A stretch of 64,000 nt of DNA from Cryptomeria japonica. Lineage: Eukaryota; Streptophyta; Pinopsida; Cupressales; Cupressaceae. This document shows, piece by piece, positions 47,606-60,450 of the stretch. Position 1 is the stretch's first letter, and every line of letters begins with the position of its first letter. The translations under genes were made by a program, and so were the position numbers. The notes beneath the pieces are model-generated. The model had not been told where the DNA came from. It was given only the letters and a program-made list of their open reading frames with translations, and did not search any database. The stretch covers positions 238,673,233 to 238,737,232 of the forward strand of contig NC_081414.1 of the NCBI RefSeq assembly GCF_030272615.1, given 5' to 3'.

Positions 47606-49300
47606 CAGGGCAGCGAAGTTCCTGCCACAGAATGAAGGATTGTGTTTATAATAGGATTTGCTCAGGCTGGTAGCTAAATTGTCTTATAACAAGGAGGTCA
47701 AATGCAAGAGCTTATGCCAAAATAAGAGTGTTGGAATAAAGCATATGGGATACAAGAATATCCTCAGATGATGTGTGAAGGAATCGAGTGATATCAAGCT
47801 AGACACAATTTGTTTAAAGGGTTTAGAAACTTTAATGAAAATGCAATTGGCAGTTGTAGATGTAGACTATACAGTAGTTCTGTGTATGCAACATGGGAGT
47901 TGTGGAATAGGATATGCAAGATGAGAGTTGTGGAACAGGATGTTAAGTTTATTCAAAACGTAAAGAGAACTATACATAACAATAAGGTATGATGTAAAAT
48001 AAAGATTTCTTCTTAACAGAGCTTCTTTGAAGTCGTGGATATTCATTTATAGTAGGTGAGATCATTACATATATGATAAAGATTCAATTTATTAAAAAAC
48101 TAGAACATTTTCAAATACCTAGCATAGCTAAATTAACAAATGTGGTCAGAGAAAGTTTATAAGAATAGTGAATGTCACATATATTACTTAAAAAATAACA
48201 ACATAAAACATAACTATCAACCAAGCAGGAAGTTGTTTACATCCATCTTCTAAGATTTGGTCATGCTCTCCACTTAAAATCAAAATTTCCCACAAAACAC
48301 CCAATCAACAGTCCTTGAATACAGCCTTGGATAAACGACATCTAGACAACAAAAAAAAAGTCCATGAAAAATAGAATGAAAATAAATCAATACCAAATGT
48401 GTATGTATAACAAAACTCTCTGTATTTGTAATACATGCATCACCCACATTGTAAGGATGCGAATGATTCCTTCCTGATTTACCTTGGTGAATCGGTACAT
48501 AGATACACCTATTAATTCCACCTTGGTGATGAAAGACGGCTCATGTGGCAGCTCTTCTCTAGCCTGGGTGTGCTTTCTCCAAACTTCTCTCTAGAAGAAC
48601 ATTGTTCATCTTCATGATGGTGGCAGTTGCTCTGCTAGTGAGGAGATACTATGTGAAGGGGAAAACCTCTTGTACTCATTACGTTGTGAGCATTTTTGTG
48701 TGGTTGATGGCTCCATGGAATGGCAATCTATGTGTCACAATAGAGGACTCCTAAAGTCTAAGTGTGGGGAAGTGTTGTTAGTGCCATGACTGCCCTCGTT
48801 ATCAATTGTAATTACTATGTTCCTCATGGGCTTTCTGGAAAGCCAGACTTTTGTTAGGTTTGGGTTTTCTACACCTGTTATGCTTATTTATTATTCCATG
48901 CTACCTATGATGTTGAACAAGAAGGAATAAAATATACATTGAAGGACGGGTAAGAAGGGAAATACTATGTATTCTCCTAATTGATCAATGTCAGGAACAT
49001 GTCAAATGAGGAAATGAGAAAGATGGAAGAAGAAAAACGAGAAATATAGGAGAAACACATTTAAATCATTTAGCTTATAGGTTAAAAGGAATGCTAAGAA
49101 CATGGATGTGTTTTGAATTGGATACCTTAAATTGAGTTTTAACTGTTTATTATCTAATTCGGATATAATACTTAGAATATACTTCAGAAAATATACTTCA
49201 GAGAAGATTGAACTTGTCCTTTGAATTTTCTATTAATTTGTCCCAAATCTATGGCAATTTGACTTTACTAAAACCCCTTTGAAATGTCTCAAAAATTTGT
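47606..49300. other. unassigned part of unit A
   Basis: No family recognised. A 60-codon open stretch (47810-47992) is kept in unit B (60737-60919). The part at 48480-48960 is less AT-rich and may be old exon sequence (ACTCATTACGTTGTGAGCAT region), but frames are interrupted. Confidence 0.35.
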
Positions 49301-49309
49301 ATGAGCCAG

Positions 49310-49541
49310 AAACAACAAGAATTGTCGACTAAATTGAGGCAAGAAAAAATTTAGATGGAAAATAAACTAAAAAAATCAACGATACTAGTAAGAAATTGAA
49401 TACAAAGATGAGTGAGGATAAGCGGTCATGGGGTTCCTGTAAGGAGAAGTTGGAAAACCAGGTTTCAGAGCTACAAAATGAGCTTAATGAAGCAAAAGTA
49501 TCCAGCGAAGGACATGAACAGCTGTGCAGTAAGCTGAGACT
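49310..49541 (+). pseudogene. coiled-coil repeat gene, truncated copy (unit A)
   Basis: Corresponds to the beginning of the coiled-coil frame at 62370. From the ATG at 49396 it reads MSEDKRSWGSCKEKLENQ and one module start, then at about 49541 (CTGAGAC) it is fused to unrelated sequence that adds 28 foreign codons. That sequence resembles the flank of the Copia fragments (TTGAAGTTGAAAT..., as at 42685). The upstream frame break at an A-run is shared with the unit B copy. Confidence 0.65.
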
Positions 49542-50180
49542 TGAAGTTGAAATCCGAAATTGTCAAGCCTTCTCAAATCCAAATGGCAATCCACTCTACC
49601 AAACCAAATTCGAAAGCCACTTGCAATGATCTGCCCGATGATTAATCTGTGCACGGACTAGCAAGCCAAAATAAATAGAAAAATTAAATTTTAGATTATA
49701 GTTTTTTATAGTTTTTCCCACCAATAGAAAAATTTCAAAAAACATATATATTAGTTACCATTGCAGAGTTCAAAAAATACATAATATAAATATATATTTC
49801 TTATCTACTCAATCAAGACGACCAATTGAAAATAAGGGTAGGTAAAATATATCAAACTCAATTACTTTAATATAGAAATGACATTCAATTAGGAAATAGA
49901 AATATTTCCTCAAAATTTGATGGTAGGTTAAAATAATAATATTTATTAATAATATTCCATATTTTAATTAAATAATTCTTACACAATAATTTATAATTAA
50001 TCTTCATTATTCATAATAACACATATAAATAAATAAAATAAAATAAATAGAACTCAAATAAATAATTAAATTAAAATCAATAAATAAAAGTCATCTCAAC
50101 AATAAATCAAATAAATTAAATAATTAAACAATAAATGGAGTACAATTAAATATTAATAAATTAATTACTCAATTAAACTC
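49542..50180. repeat. third copy of Copia-flank repeat, longer form
   Basis: Starts TTGAAGTTGAAATCCGAAAT and GTCAAGCCTTCTCAAA, as at 42685 and 57505. It ends AATAAATGGAGTACAATTAA and ATTACTCAATT, as at 42740 and 57560. In between it keeps about 530 bp that both other copies lack, so it may be the ancestral form. Confidence 0.6.
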
Positions 50181-52450
50181 TTTTTTGTATTAAGTATCAT
50201 AGAACAACATTACAAATTCAAAGGTCTTGGTTGAAAAAAAAAAACCGTCTAACAGATAGGACTCATAGTATCAATAAAACCATGGCTAGAAAGCCTAGAA
50301 GCCATATCATGTGACCTTACATTCAGGTTATAGATGAAGCATAGGAATAATACATATTATAACCCAAAATTTATAAAATTACAAAATTGGAAGTCCCATA
50401 TAGGCAACATATCATAAAACAAATAGCTTATCAACTAGCTAAAGAGGAAGGAGGAGTCAGGATCTGTATTATCTCCCAAAGGGGGGATCCATGCAGTCCA
50501 TCCCAATTCGCCCTCCCACCACACTTGTACATGTCCCTCAATGAACAAGTCTCTATAGTGGTGGGTAGGCAGTCCTTCCAGTTCCATCTGAATGAAGTCC
50601 TCTCGCTGTTGTCTTGCCTCCATTTCCTATATAAATTTCATCAGTGCATGCTCAAAGTGTTTCTTATTACTTCCCATTCGGTCCCAGGTAAAGCCATGTG
50701 ACAACTCGCTGATGAAGACATATGTTGCACCATCGCACCAAAAGAGATTAGCACATTTCTTGCCACCTTTAATATAACCAAGTACCACCTCATCAATAGT
50801 AAGACAGTTAGTATCAATTGAAAGACCAAACAATTTACACACCTCTTTGGTGAAATGACACTAAAAAAAAATATGTAGCACAGATTCAAGGAGACGACAC
50901 AATTTACACAATAGGGGGTTGCCATTATTGTCTTTAAGAGGGAGCTTGTGAAGCAGAAGTTTCCAGGCAAAGAACTTCTTTTTGGCTCAGTTGGAGTAGA
51001 CCAAAATCTCAAGAGAGCAGAATGCCACTTTTTAGAATCCCAGGTGAGGTTCCAAACATTATTGAAATGAGTTAGGATATCTTGAAAATTAGCAAGGGAG
51101 TAGTAGACAAGTTTGTCTTTCATTAGAGGGAAGGGAGAGTCGTCAACCCAGCAAAGGGAACAAATTGGGGAGAGCGTTGGAGGGGAAGATGAGGAGAGGA
51201 TAGGGTCGAGTGCATTCTTGAGGATATTGTAGGTTCTAGCTTGGGAGATGGGGAGGTTGAAGGTCGTACTAAGAGCATCCCAAGAAATCAGAGAACTGTC
51301 TTTCAAGATGTGTTCAAAAGTAACAAGACCTAAGCTGTGCCATTTCAAGGTAGAGCACCCTTGAAGGAAGGCCAGCTGCTACCCATTATGCAGAATATTC
51401 CACCATATAGATCTTCCCAAGTTAAAAGTACCCTTATTATCAACAATGCCACTATTACTGATGAATTGTTTGACTTGGTTCCAAGCCCTCCATCAGGACT
51501 TAAAGACCTCTGAGCCCGCAGGAGAGATCTCAAAAATGCCAGCAATCAAGTCCCACATGGGCAAGTTCCTCCATTTCTTCACCTTTTTTAGGGAGGGAGC
51601 ACTATATATTATGTTTGATCAGAATTTTCCAAGGTACATTGCCATCAAGGGCTTTAAAATCCACTTGGCAGCCAAGGCAATGCCCTAAATTTTGAGGTCT
51701 TTGAGGCCCATGCCCCATGCATCTTAGATCTAACACACCAATCCCATTTTATAGCATGTTGTTTCCTGTTCCCCTTCCCATCCGACCATAGGAATTTCCT
51801 AATTTGTTTTTGAAGATAATTGAACTAGTAATTAATGAAGAGCAATAAATGTTGTATGAAGACAAGATTTTTTGACAGACCTGAAATCAACCTGTCAGGG
51901 AGAAGAAGTTTTTGTTCCATTTATTAAGTTTTTTTATCAACCTTATTCTCGAACCACTCCCACATTTCTTTCAGATTTGGGGAGACAGAGAAAGGGATAG
52001 GTCAAATTTAGACAGCCAGTTAGGGGGGCAGTGAGTCCATCCTAGCAAGGTAAATTTATCGAGAGCAATTTTGGTGCTTGAAGCCTTGCCAAATATTTCA
52101 ATATTGTGCAACAGAGAGGATAGGTTCTCCTCTTCCAAGACAAGTAGGATAGTTGTATCATCAGCAAACTGAACATTGATAATTTCCTCTTTATTAGGGA
52201 GAGAGATGACTTTGACCCTAGGGGTCATATTGCAATCCTTAAGAACATAGTACATAACATCAACAACCAACACAAATAAGACTGAGGCAAGTCGGCAACC
52301 TTGTCTCATTGACCTGGAAAGAAAAGAATGTGAAGTAGCATTCGAAGAAGCCAATATCTCTATCAAACTTGCAAGTGAAAGTGAAGGTACATTAACTATT
52401 TTTGTTAGTGGAGAAGGAGCAGCTTGTGATTTTGAGGCATTCCCAAAAAA
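50181..52450 (-). mobile_element. 5'-truncated LINE, minus strand
   Basis: Same family as the LINE at 3.5-8.6 kb, but here the 5' part is missing and the 3' part is kept. Minus-strand order: last part of the reverse transcriptase with FADD (52150), thumb, C-terminal ORF2 region down to about 50430, 3' tail and a T-run on the plus strand (50181-50186) that could be the poly(A). No target duplication found. The left flank is the repeat that ends ATTACTCAATTAAACTC. Confidence 0.75.
50430..52450 (-). pseudogene. LINE ORF2 C-terminal half
   Basis: Reads SRSMRQGCRLASVLFVLVVDV then INVQFADDTTILL (active-site FADD intact, about 52150), FLWSDGKGNRKQHAIKWDW (51800), SLISWDALSTTFNLPISQARTYN (51250) and SPTEPKR... 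(51000). The final region is CKLFGLSIDTN with YIKGGKKCANLFWCDGATYV (50840-50700). The 3.5-8.6 kb LINE aligns to this up to the equivalent of KAKSIYTLL, showing what that copy has lost. Several stops and frameshifts. The exact 5' truncation point is uncertain between 52390 and 52460. Confidence 0.8.
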
Positions 52451-53789
52451 GAGTAGACAAACATTATGTGAGAAATGGGGACGCCATTCATACCCATTTT
52501 GATTGCTCCCACAATACCTACATCTGTAACCCCTATACATATACATCATTCACTCCTTAAAAATATCTCCAAAACAATACAAAAACAAAACCTTCAATAC
52601 AATGGTTATTCCAATCTAAAACAACTCTATCTTCAGTGCCTGCAAATAAAAGTGTTTAGCTTTTTCTTCCTAACAAACTTGCTCTGATACAAGAGGGGGA
52701 ATGTTGTAAGACAGATAGAATTCCCTATCAAACAGATTCAAATGACTCATTTTCTTTCAGACTGTAATAACAAGTGAAAGCAAAGCCTCAAGGAATCACG
52801 AGTAACAAGATTTATAAACTGAAACCATAGGGGGTTGTATTTATATCAGCTTGTCATGCAGATTAACCAATTAAAACACTTTACCTCTTCAAGATATAAA
52901 GAAAGAAACATCCTGAATAGGTTAACTACCATTTCTTTATAGCTCTGAAAATACTAATATTCAACAACAACTTCAAAGATTTATCGTACAATACATAGAA
53001 TAACTATAAACCTATGGAAGAGAGGGTACAAAAATAAAATATTGTTTATCAATCTCCCCACAATCCATGCCAGAACAATTAATGGGACAGGTGACAGGTT
53101 GGAGGTGTAGATTGAGATAGGAGTAGACTGAAATCCAGTCGTTATCCAAGAAAGATCAGATTTTAAGTTAGTCTTTAATGTTGAAGATTGACAATAGATG
53201 TGGGAGAAATGGACATCTTAGGAAAGGCAGTGAGTAATTGGGATTATCTTCCAACATATCTGAAGCTTATTTCTTATTAGTTTTTAGCAATCAAAATCAT
53301 CTTTATTAGTGGGATTCATATTACGATATAATATTAGAATTTAACTGCATAATTGTTGAGTTAAATTGCTTCACTCATATTTCATGAGTAGTGGTTCAAA
53401 TGAACAGATATCTAGTGAGGTCATGCATACATGACTGAAGCATCAAGACTTCCTAAGAGTAGGTCACCCATCCTAATACTTTTTCTGACTCAAACATGAG
53501 AAACTCCATGATTAAGTATGCTTCAATTGAAGTAATACTGAGATGACTGACCTCATGCGAAGTTCCAATACTTCATTAATCAAAACATCTTAAATACATT
53601 CATCAGAATTATATATTGATCAGATTCTTTTATATAACAACTTAATTCTTAAACTCCCACCAAAATTTTCTAGTGTATTGCAAGATTGATAGCGAGTGCT
53701 TTATAAAATTTGCCCGCCTAATATATTTCACAAATTCTACCGTGATATGCCAAAGGTCACAAAATGCATGCATCATTAAGTAAAACCCC
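52451..53789. other. unassigned stretch between LINE and unit B
   Basis: Contains CTCTGATACAAGAGGGGGAA followed by TGTTGTAAG at 52682-52710. This could be a polypurine tract plus LTR start (plus) or an LTR end with primer-binding site (minus). No partner end was found, so no element is called. The rest shows no gene. Confidence 0.4.
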
Positions 53790-54139
53790 CATGAAAAGTA
53801 AAACCTATCAACCTTTCAATTAGATCTAGGCTAACCCAAAGAATAATAAACTTGTTAAAAATTTGTAACAAGTACCTCTAGCCATTGAGGAGCATCCAAA
53901 GAAATTCCTGAGGAGTCAGAGAAATGATCACAAAGTATTGATAATGCTACTGTTGCTTCCATCTTCACCATTAGAACTAACACTCTGATACGATGCATTA
54001 GTATAACGAGCAAAACTAACATAACAGGAGCACTAGCAACTTCCAGTACATTTATTACATTCTGGTATTTGACTGTTGTATTTTTGGGCTTGTTTTTTGA
54101 TACTGTCTCCTCCACACTGTTACCTCCACTGCATTGGTT
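53790..54139 (-). repeat. segment related to 17640-18060, possible old exon
   Basis: Minus strand open from 54238 to 53855 (127 codons), ending DAPQWLE before a GT. The left-hand relative at 17.8 kb has GTAAGT at the same place, suggesting an exon end. Frames differ between the two copies. The product is not recognised. Confidence 0.35.
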
Positions 54140-54509
54140 TTCAGAGATTCCACCAAATGAATATTTTTGTTGTTCAGTATCCAGCCTAACTTCAATTACA
54201 ATGTTAAGTACCTCCAACAAAATACTAACAGCGGTCAATCAAGAAGATATTAAAACAAAATAATATTTTACAATAATATTATAATATCAAAAAAGAGGTC
54301 AAAGAATTTACATTACTTAGATAGAACGAGTAAAGAAAGTTTTTGTTTTGAAAATAATAGTAAAATCTTAAATTTTTAGGTTGTTAAATTAATATGATTT
54401 TTTTCTTATGTAGAAAATTAGAGAGATCAGTAAAACAAAGCTTTTTAAGAAAATGATAGTGAACTTTAATCTTTCAGATTCAAAAAATTATGAATTGATT
54501 AAAAATAGG

Positions 54510-55373
54510 ATTAGCCCTAACAAATAAATATATGAATTTAAAAGAAGATTGAAATTACATTATAGTAGATGTAATAGAAAATAATCATAAAATAAAATTT
54601 GAAACTCAACTTCTGAAAGATCAAATAAAGTATTGATGCAGATAGATGAATGTGGTTGCTCAAGATTCTTAGAGAATGACTTTAAGATCAAGATGAGCTG
54701 ACCATCAAATGGACATTAGAACAATATGATACAAGAAGATGTCTAAATGGGACGAGAGGCATCTTTAAATTGAATTCTCAATAGGACAACCAAAGGCTAG
54801 GATTAAGCGGTATAGTGGATGGTTATGATTAAATGAGGATTAGGGTTATGCTGGAAAGTTGTACTCATGTGGCAAGTGTCAGATGATAAACAACATATAG
54901 GGCTTAGGATAAGGGTAGGGAGTATTCTTATAGGAATGACCAAGATTAAGAGGTTTAAGTTAAAATGGATGGATAGGATATAAAGTTAGTTTGACTTTTG
55001 GGAAGGTGTCCAAGTTTAATGAATTAGGGACAAGGCTTGGTTAAATATGTGAAGCCGAAAAGGTGGGACACTTGTTAAATAACTACAAATTTCAATTATG
55101 AACCATGTGAACACAATGAGGGGTGAGGATTGAATAGACGAAGATTAAGGTAAAATAAGAATTTGTTAAATTAAATAGCTACATTTTTATTTAATTAATG
55201 GGATAGGATAAAGGTGAAATTAATTAAATAAATAAATCATATTTATTTCATTTAGGATTTTGGGGTAGAAAAAGGGGTTAATTAAGGAAGTAATGTATAT
55301 ATATGTAAATAATTGGTTTAGGGTAGACTAAAATTAGGTGTGGGTAGGCAGTGGACAATGTTAGGTATCTACA
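54510..55373 (-). mobile_element. Gypsy-type LTR, minus orientation (unit B)
   Basis: Copy of the LTR at 39770-40554, ending (plus) GGTATCTACA at 55373. It keeps an extra stretch (GGTAGACTAAAATTAGGTGT region, about 55320-55350) missing in unit A. Confidence 0.55.
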
Positions 55374-55479
55374 TTTTTCCCCTTTTAGAGATGATGTTGC
55401 AAAAAGAAATCATTTCAAAGAAGATTATTTTGTAAGTTGTATTTTTACATGGAAAAAAATAGACATTTTAAAATTTTCT

Positions 55480-55950
55480 AGATGTTTTCAATAAATGTCA
55501 TTTATTTAGACATAGTTCCTATTATATTATTCTCTTAGTCACAATAGAAATGGTTTTTATCCAGAAGATTAACAAACTTGAGTCTATGACTGAGGCTAAC
55601 ACTAGGGTAGAAAAATGGATTATGGAGGAGAAGGACAAATAGATTTGTGAAGCTGCAAGAAATGTGGATTGTAAATTAGAGTATTGGTATAAAGTTGTGG
55701 GATGCAAAAAGACCTTAGTGAGAAGGTGTCTCAAAGAAATGAGAACAAGATTGTAATGGATATTAAGGAAGGCTAAGAGATCCTTAAGTGTAAAATCAAG
55801 GAGATGTCCAAGAGTAGCCAAGAGATGGTTTTAAAGAATTTGGCTTCCCTATAGGATATTTAGGAGGAAATTTATTGTAGGAAAGGTAAGTAAAAGAGAC
55901 ATGCTATGTCCCCCTCTACTTTGAATGAAGCCCCTTTCTTCTATGGTTAA
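55480..55950 (+). pseudogene. unidentified coding-like fragment (unit B)
   Basis: Copy of 40660-41130 (TRVEKWIMEEKDK, then a TAG where unit A has Trp). It is interrupted sooner than in unit A, so neither copy is under obvious constraint. Family not recognised. Confidence 0.3.
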
Positions 55951-55969
55951 AGATACTCTGCATTCTTAT

Positions 55970-57060
55970 TTCAATAAAAGAAAGAAAGAAATATTCTGAT
56001 TTCTTCCATTCTATCATTTGAATCAAATAAGTCCTCAAAATTAATTCTTTCAACTTGTGAATAACCTTTACATATAAGAATTGCCTAGTTTCTTACAAAT
56101 TCTCCATCTTCATTTAGTTTGTTTCTATCCATTTGATTGCTATCACATTCTTGTTTGCTAGACTTGCTCCCAATTACCAAGTCTTTTTTTTCTAAATATA
56201 ATTCAATTATTATTCCATTGCTTGTATCCAACCATCATCCTTGTTGTCATCATTAGATCTAGAATCAAATTTCCCAAAATCTATATTTTTTTATGTAACA
56301 TTTACGTCCAAATTTTTTTAAGTAGTTGACAATTAGAGGTCTGCCATGCCATAGCTCATAAGGAGTATTGCAACATTTCACTCTTAGTTGTCCTGTATTA
56401 AGAATATGGACCATAGTATGGAATGCTTGTTTCTAATACATATGAGGTGGATTTTCCTCTCTTCACATTTTTCTTTCCCCGTGTCAAATAGTTGTATTAT
56501 TATTTTTGTAATATTCCATTTTTCTAAGGAGTTCTTGAAGAAAATAGATGTTTCTTTATATACATTTTCTTAAATTAGGGTTCCTTCTACCACTAATATT
56601 CTAGATCTTTCCTTCCTAATTTCATAGCCCTTATCTCAAAAGTGAGATTGTTATCTTTCCTACACATTTGTATTACATGGAGAAGATTGTTATCGAGACC
56701 CTTAGCATAGAGAATATCTTCTACATTGTTCTACCCATCAATAGTTATTACTCCCTATCCAAAAATCATTGTACATGGGTCACCTCAAATATAATTGCGC
56801 CTCCAATCCATTTCTCAAGATTGGTGAACTTACTTTTGTCACATCTCATGTGATCAAAATAGCTACTTTCAATCACCAAAGAGTTTGTCTCTTCTTTTTT
56901 ATGGAAGCCAATCCACAAAGGTATAGATTTTTTTATATTATTATCAGTTTCTTGGGTGCAAGACACCTTAGTAGGATTTATAATATAAATAAAATTATAA
57001 CTTTGTTTTAGGTCTTGAACCCATGGAAGCAAATACACACTAAAACATTTTTTTAGGGCT
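55970..57060 (-). pseudogene. Copia retrotransposon fragment (unit B)
   Basis: Copy of the fragment at 41150-42240 with the same broken protease-like segment (SSYFDHMRCDKSKF), integrase pieces and start of reverse transcriptase. The shared frameshifts show that it was dead before the duplication. Confidence 0.75.
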
Positions 57061-58139
57061 TCAACCCAAGTTCATTACTCTTTGATAATTACAACACTTA
57101 TGGAAAGATGATTTAGCCTCAAATTAGTATGAATAATTAATTAATTTGAACAATAATAATAACTCAACATGACTACATAAGCTACTTTGACACATTACAT
57201 CTAGCACACTTCTGCTTGTACTCAAATGTAGCTACTTTTAGATCACTATCTCCAAATAGAATTAGAAATTTATTTACACACTTCCACACAACACACCACC
57301 ATCACATAAAGTCAAATATGCATTTTTCCCCATTCCTAGACATGCATAACACATTGAAATCCATTAAGGGAAATATTTTCCATGACCCAATCAATTCCCA
57401 AGAGAAATCAAAATTCAAATTTGCAGACACGAAGAAGACAATCTTTTCTAAAAATAAAATCCAGAAGTAAGAGCCACCAACCTAAAATTCGCAAAACCAA
57501 AAATTGAAGTTGAAATATGAAAATGTCAAGCCTTCTCAAATACAAAGAATTAAACAATAAATGGAGCACAATTAAATATTAATAAATTAGATTAAATAAA
57601 TTAATTACTCAATTTCTTAATAAAATGAATAATCCAATCATGTAATAAATCCAATAAGCAAACCATGACTGAGAAAAATAAGAAGCCAAAGAGATTGTTT
57701 GACCTCATAACCTATGGAACAAGGTGGAAGATACTTAACCAATACGACACATCTCTTAGTTGACCCTAAATAAAAATCAACCAAGCAAAAGACATCAAGA
57801 TAAACTAACGAGGTGTACATCTTAAACCAAGAGTGTGTGAGAGAAACTATGTCATCTCCGACAACTTGCCATTGGGATAAAGACACGCTCAGAACTGTGG
57901 AGTTAGGTGGAGTCAATATCTTGTACCTACAAGCCTACATCAAAGGCCAACATGACATATACAATACATACACATCACAATAAACAAACAGGTGATAGAG
58001 AATCGCGATGACATATCCTGCTCGCAATGAGTGATATGGCATCGTCTCTACTCACGAAGACAATCATGTAATATAATACCTAAACATCACATAGAATCAT
58101 TATCATGAAGTGGGGTTAGTATCATTATCAATCTCATAA

Positions 58140-58870
58140 TTCATGGCATAAGTAGGGTACATATAGAAGTTAGTAGATAATTTAGCATCATAATTTTTTT
58201 GTTTTAGTTTATCATAATAATTTTTTAATTTGTGTTCTTACCTAAAGATTTTTTTATGTTTCCCTCTTGATGTGGCTTATTATTTGAAATAAAAGTTAAG
58301 TATTAGTAATATATGTCCTATTATATTGTTTTCCTTGCAAGTTAGTTCTTTACATCATGAGTAAAATTGAATTTTTGAAAGGGCACATAAACCTTAGACA
58401 ACTAAAATGTCAAACACATCAAGAAAAACCAATAAATTGAAAGATATGCCAATGTTACAATGTAAAAAACACACTAACAACACCATGAGATTTAGGAGCT
58501 AAAAGATTAGAAAATCTCCAATTTGATCTCAAAACTGCACACCCTTGACCTAGGTGTGATATTTTGAGATCTTTTAACAATAGCCCATGGCTAAAATTTT
58601 CCTACATCCACATGGAGAGGAGACATAAGAATGGAATCCATATCTATGCTATTCAACCAATAGATGGAGTGACCAAGATATGATAAATGATAACTATATG
58701 GAGATGGTGCAATCTAAGAAGGTATGACCAATCATGTACCATAAGTAGTACGCTCAAACACACACAAACACACATGTATATATGTATATATGTACATGTG
58801 TGTGTATATGTATATGTATATGTATATACATATCTATATGTATATTTATATAAATATATACACATCTCAC
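58140..58870. repeat. 720-bp repeat with microsatellite (unit B copy)
   Basis: Copy of 43325-44030. The terminal microsatellite (58765-58865) is longer than in unit A. Confidence 0.75.
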
Positions 58871-58879
58871 ACAAGCATC

Positions 58880-59250
58880 CACATATATATCAATATCAAT
58901 TGATATACATTAAATCATTTTTGATATCAAAATCATAAATATTTTGATAAGAGTTCAATTAAATTGCTTTAAAAATGAACTAATAAATAAATAATGATAT
59001 CAATATTAATTTGTCCATTTATATATCAAATTCCATGTTCATGTCAATACCTACCTTAATCCATTTGCTACAACTTATAACACATACTTTTTTATGTTTA
59101 TTTTTGTTGTGGGTGTCAACTTTGTCCCATGCTCTAACATAAAGGACATGCTTTAATAGTTATCTTGTATTTATTCACTACTATTATTGGTAAACCTTTT
59201 AACATATATGATTTGATATTATAGTTAAAATTAAAATGACAAAATTGATA
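58880..59250 (+). repeat. AT-rich repeat (unit B copy)
   Basis: Collinear with 44040-44400; differs by a 4-bp CTAC duplication (CCTACCTTAATCC) and scattered changes. Confidence 0.6.
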
Positions 59251-59847
59251 TAAAAAATAGATACATTTTATATATTTTTTAAATTGCATATTATAATTTA
59301 AAAATAATATTATATAAATTTATACAAAACTATTACAAATATAAATAAATATATAAATTCTTAAATTTAAAATTATAAATAATTAATTATTAAAAATACA
59401 AAATATTTGTCAAAAGTTGTATCTCAATTGGTTGAGCACAATTGGTGAAGATGATGGACTTCCTAATTTTGATTTTCCCTTATCTTTTGGTTATCTAGAT
59501 TTTGTGTTTTCTAATAGTTTTCTTTTTGACTTGACTTATAGATTTACAGAAATTTGATCTTTTAAAATAAAAGAATTTATAAAATTCATAATTGTATAAA
59601 ATAAATATTCATTCAGAATTGAAAAACAATTATCTAATTATAGATTAACCAACTTAGACCTATATTCTATTGAAAAATAGAGTATTTTCCTTAGACTTAA
59701 AACGTGTAATCCTTCACAAAAATGGTTGTGAATAATCCAGTAATACATAAAAGGACTTCAACTATTAGCTCTTATCAAAATTGATAATTCTGGCTTCTCC
59801 CTTACTTTCAAGTCATATCAACGAAAGATCTTAATTAAATTACTCAG

Positions 59848-60105
59848 ATGGCTTTCCTTTGCAATCTTTGCTTGCTGACAACGGTGCCAGACTCTTTTTA
59901 CCTTCCAATAGATTTTAAATACATTCCAACACCTTTTACACAAGAAGACAAATTCTTCAACATTCGTGGAAACCTATTAAAAGTACATTGGGAGAGGTTC
60001 AATATTTCACTTCATATATATTGGAAGGAAAAAAGGTCATATCCTAATCTGGTGGCTCTTACGCATCTGTGCTCTTCTCGTTACGTCGCTTGGAGTGTCT
60101 GTTAA
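59848..60105 (+). pseudogene. open stretch with MEI2-like motif (unit B)
   Basis: 85 codons. The first codons (MAFLCNLCLLT) come from the deletion joint; then PDSFYLPIDFKYIPTPF follows as in unit A. The new start codon is therefore an accident of the deletion. Function unknown; the RRM continuation GYAFVNFTS is absent. Confidence 0.4.
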
Positions 60106-60236
60106 GAATCGAAGAAACACGACCTCGACTAGAAAAATTAATATATAGCACGATCACATTAGTATAAATGGCAAAGTAATTGTTGTTCTTACAAATTAAG
60201 ACAAATTTAGTTTGCCAAAAACCATAACATGATTAC

Positions 60237-60450
60237 TGGGCATACCTGTATACGTTGAGAATATATCTTATAAAATCATAATACGTTGAGAATGTTGTTG
60301 TTGTTATTTAATACCTGTATACGTTGAGAATATATCTTATAAAATCATAATACGTTGAGAATGTTGTTGTTGTTATAAAATTGAAATAAATTGGCCTTCA
60401 GAGCCATAATATGAATACTGGGCATACCTGTATACGTTGAGAATATTTCT
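60237..60450. repeat. minisatellite TACGTTGAGAAT (unit B)
   Basis: Same array as 47270-47480, same number of units. The 46-bp duplication that follows in unit A is single here. Confidence 0.75.

Larger units (their letters stand above)
39395..49541. repeat. segmental duplication unit A
   Basis: Collinear with unit B (54140-62515); by eye about 95% identical. The offset is 14745 bp at the left end, grows to about 14840 by 45.0 kb, and drops to about 12950 after 45.03 kb because B has lost 1.89 kb. Contents in order: LTR, unidentified frame-broken coding-like piece, Copia fragment, 720-bp repeat, AT-rich repeat, SINE-like piece, WW-gene flank, foldback, MEI2-like motif, minisatellites, start of a coiled-coil frame. 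It is cut at 49541, where other repeat sequence is fused on. Confidence 0.8.

Noticed and set aside
52682-52710. Polypurine tract plus LTR start, or LTR end plus tRNA-Met primer site
   Set aside because: Either reading is possible but no partner end was found on either side.
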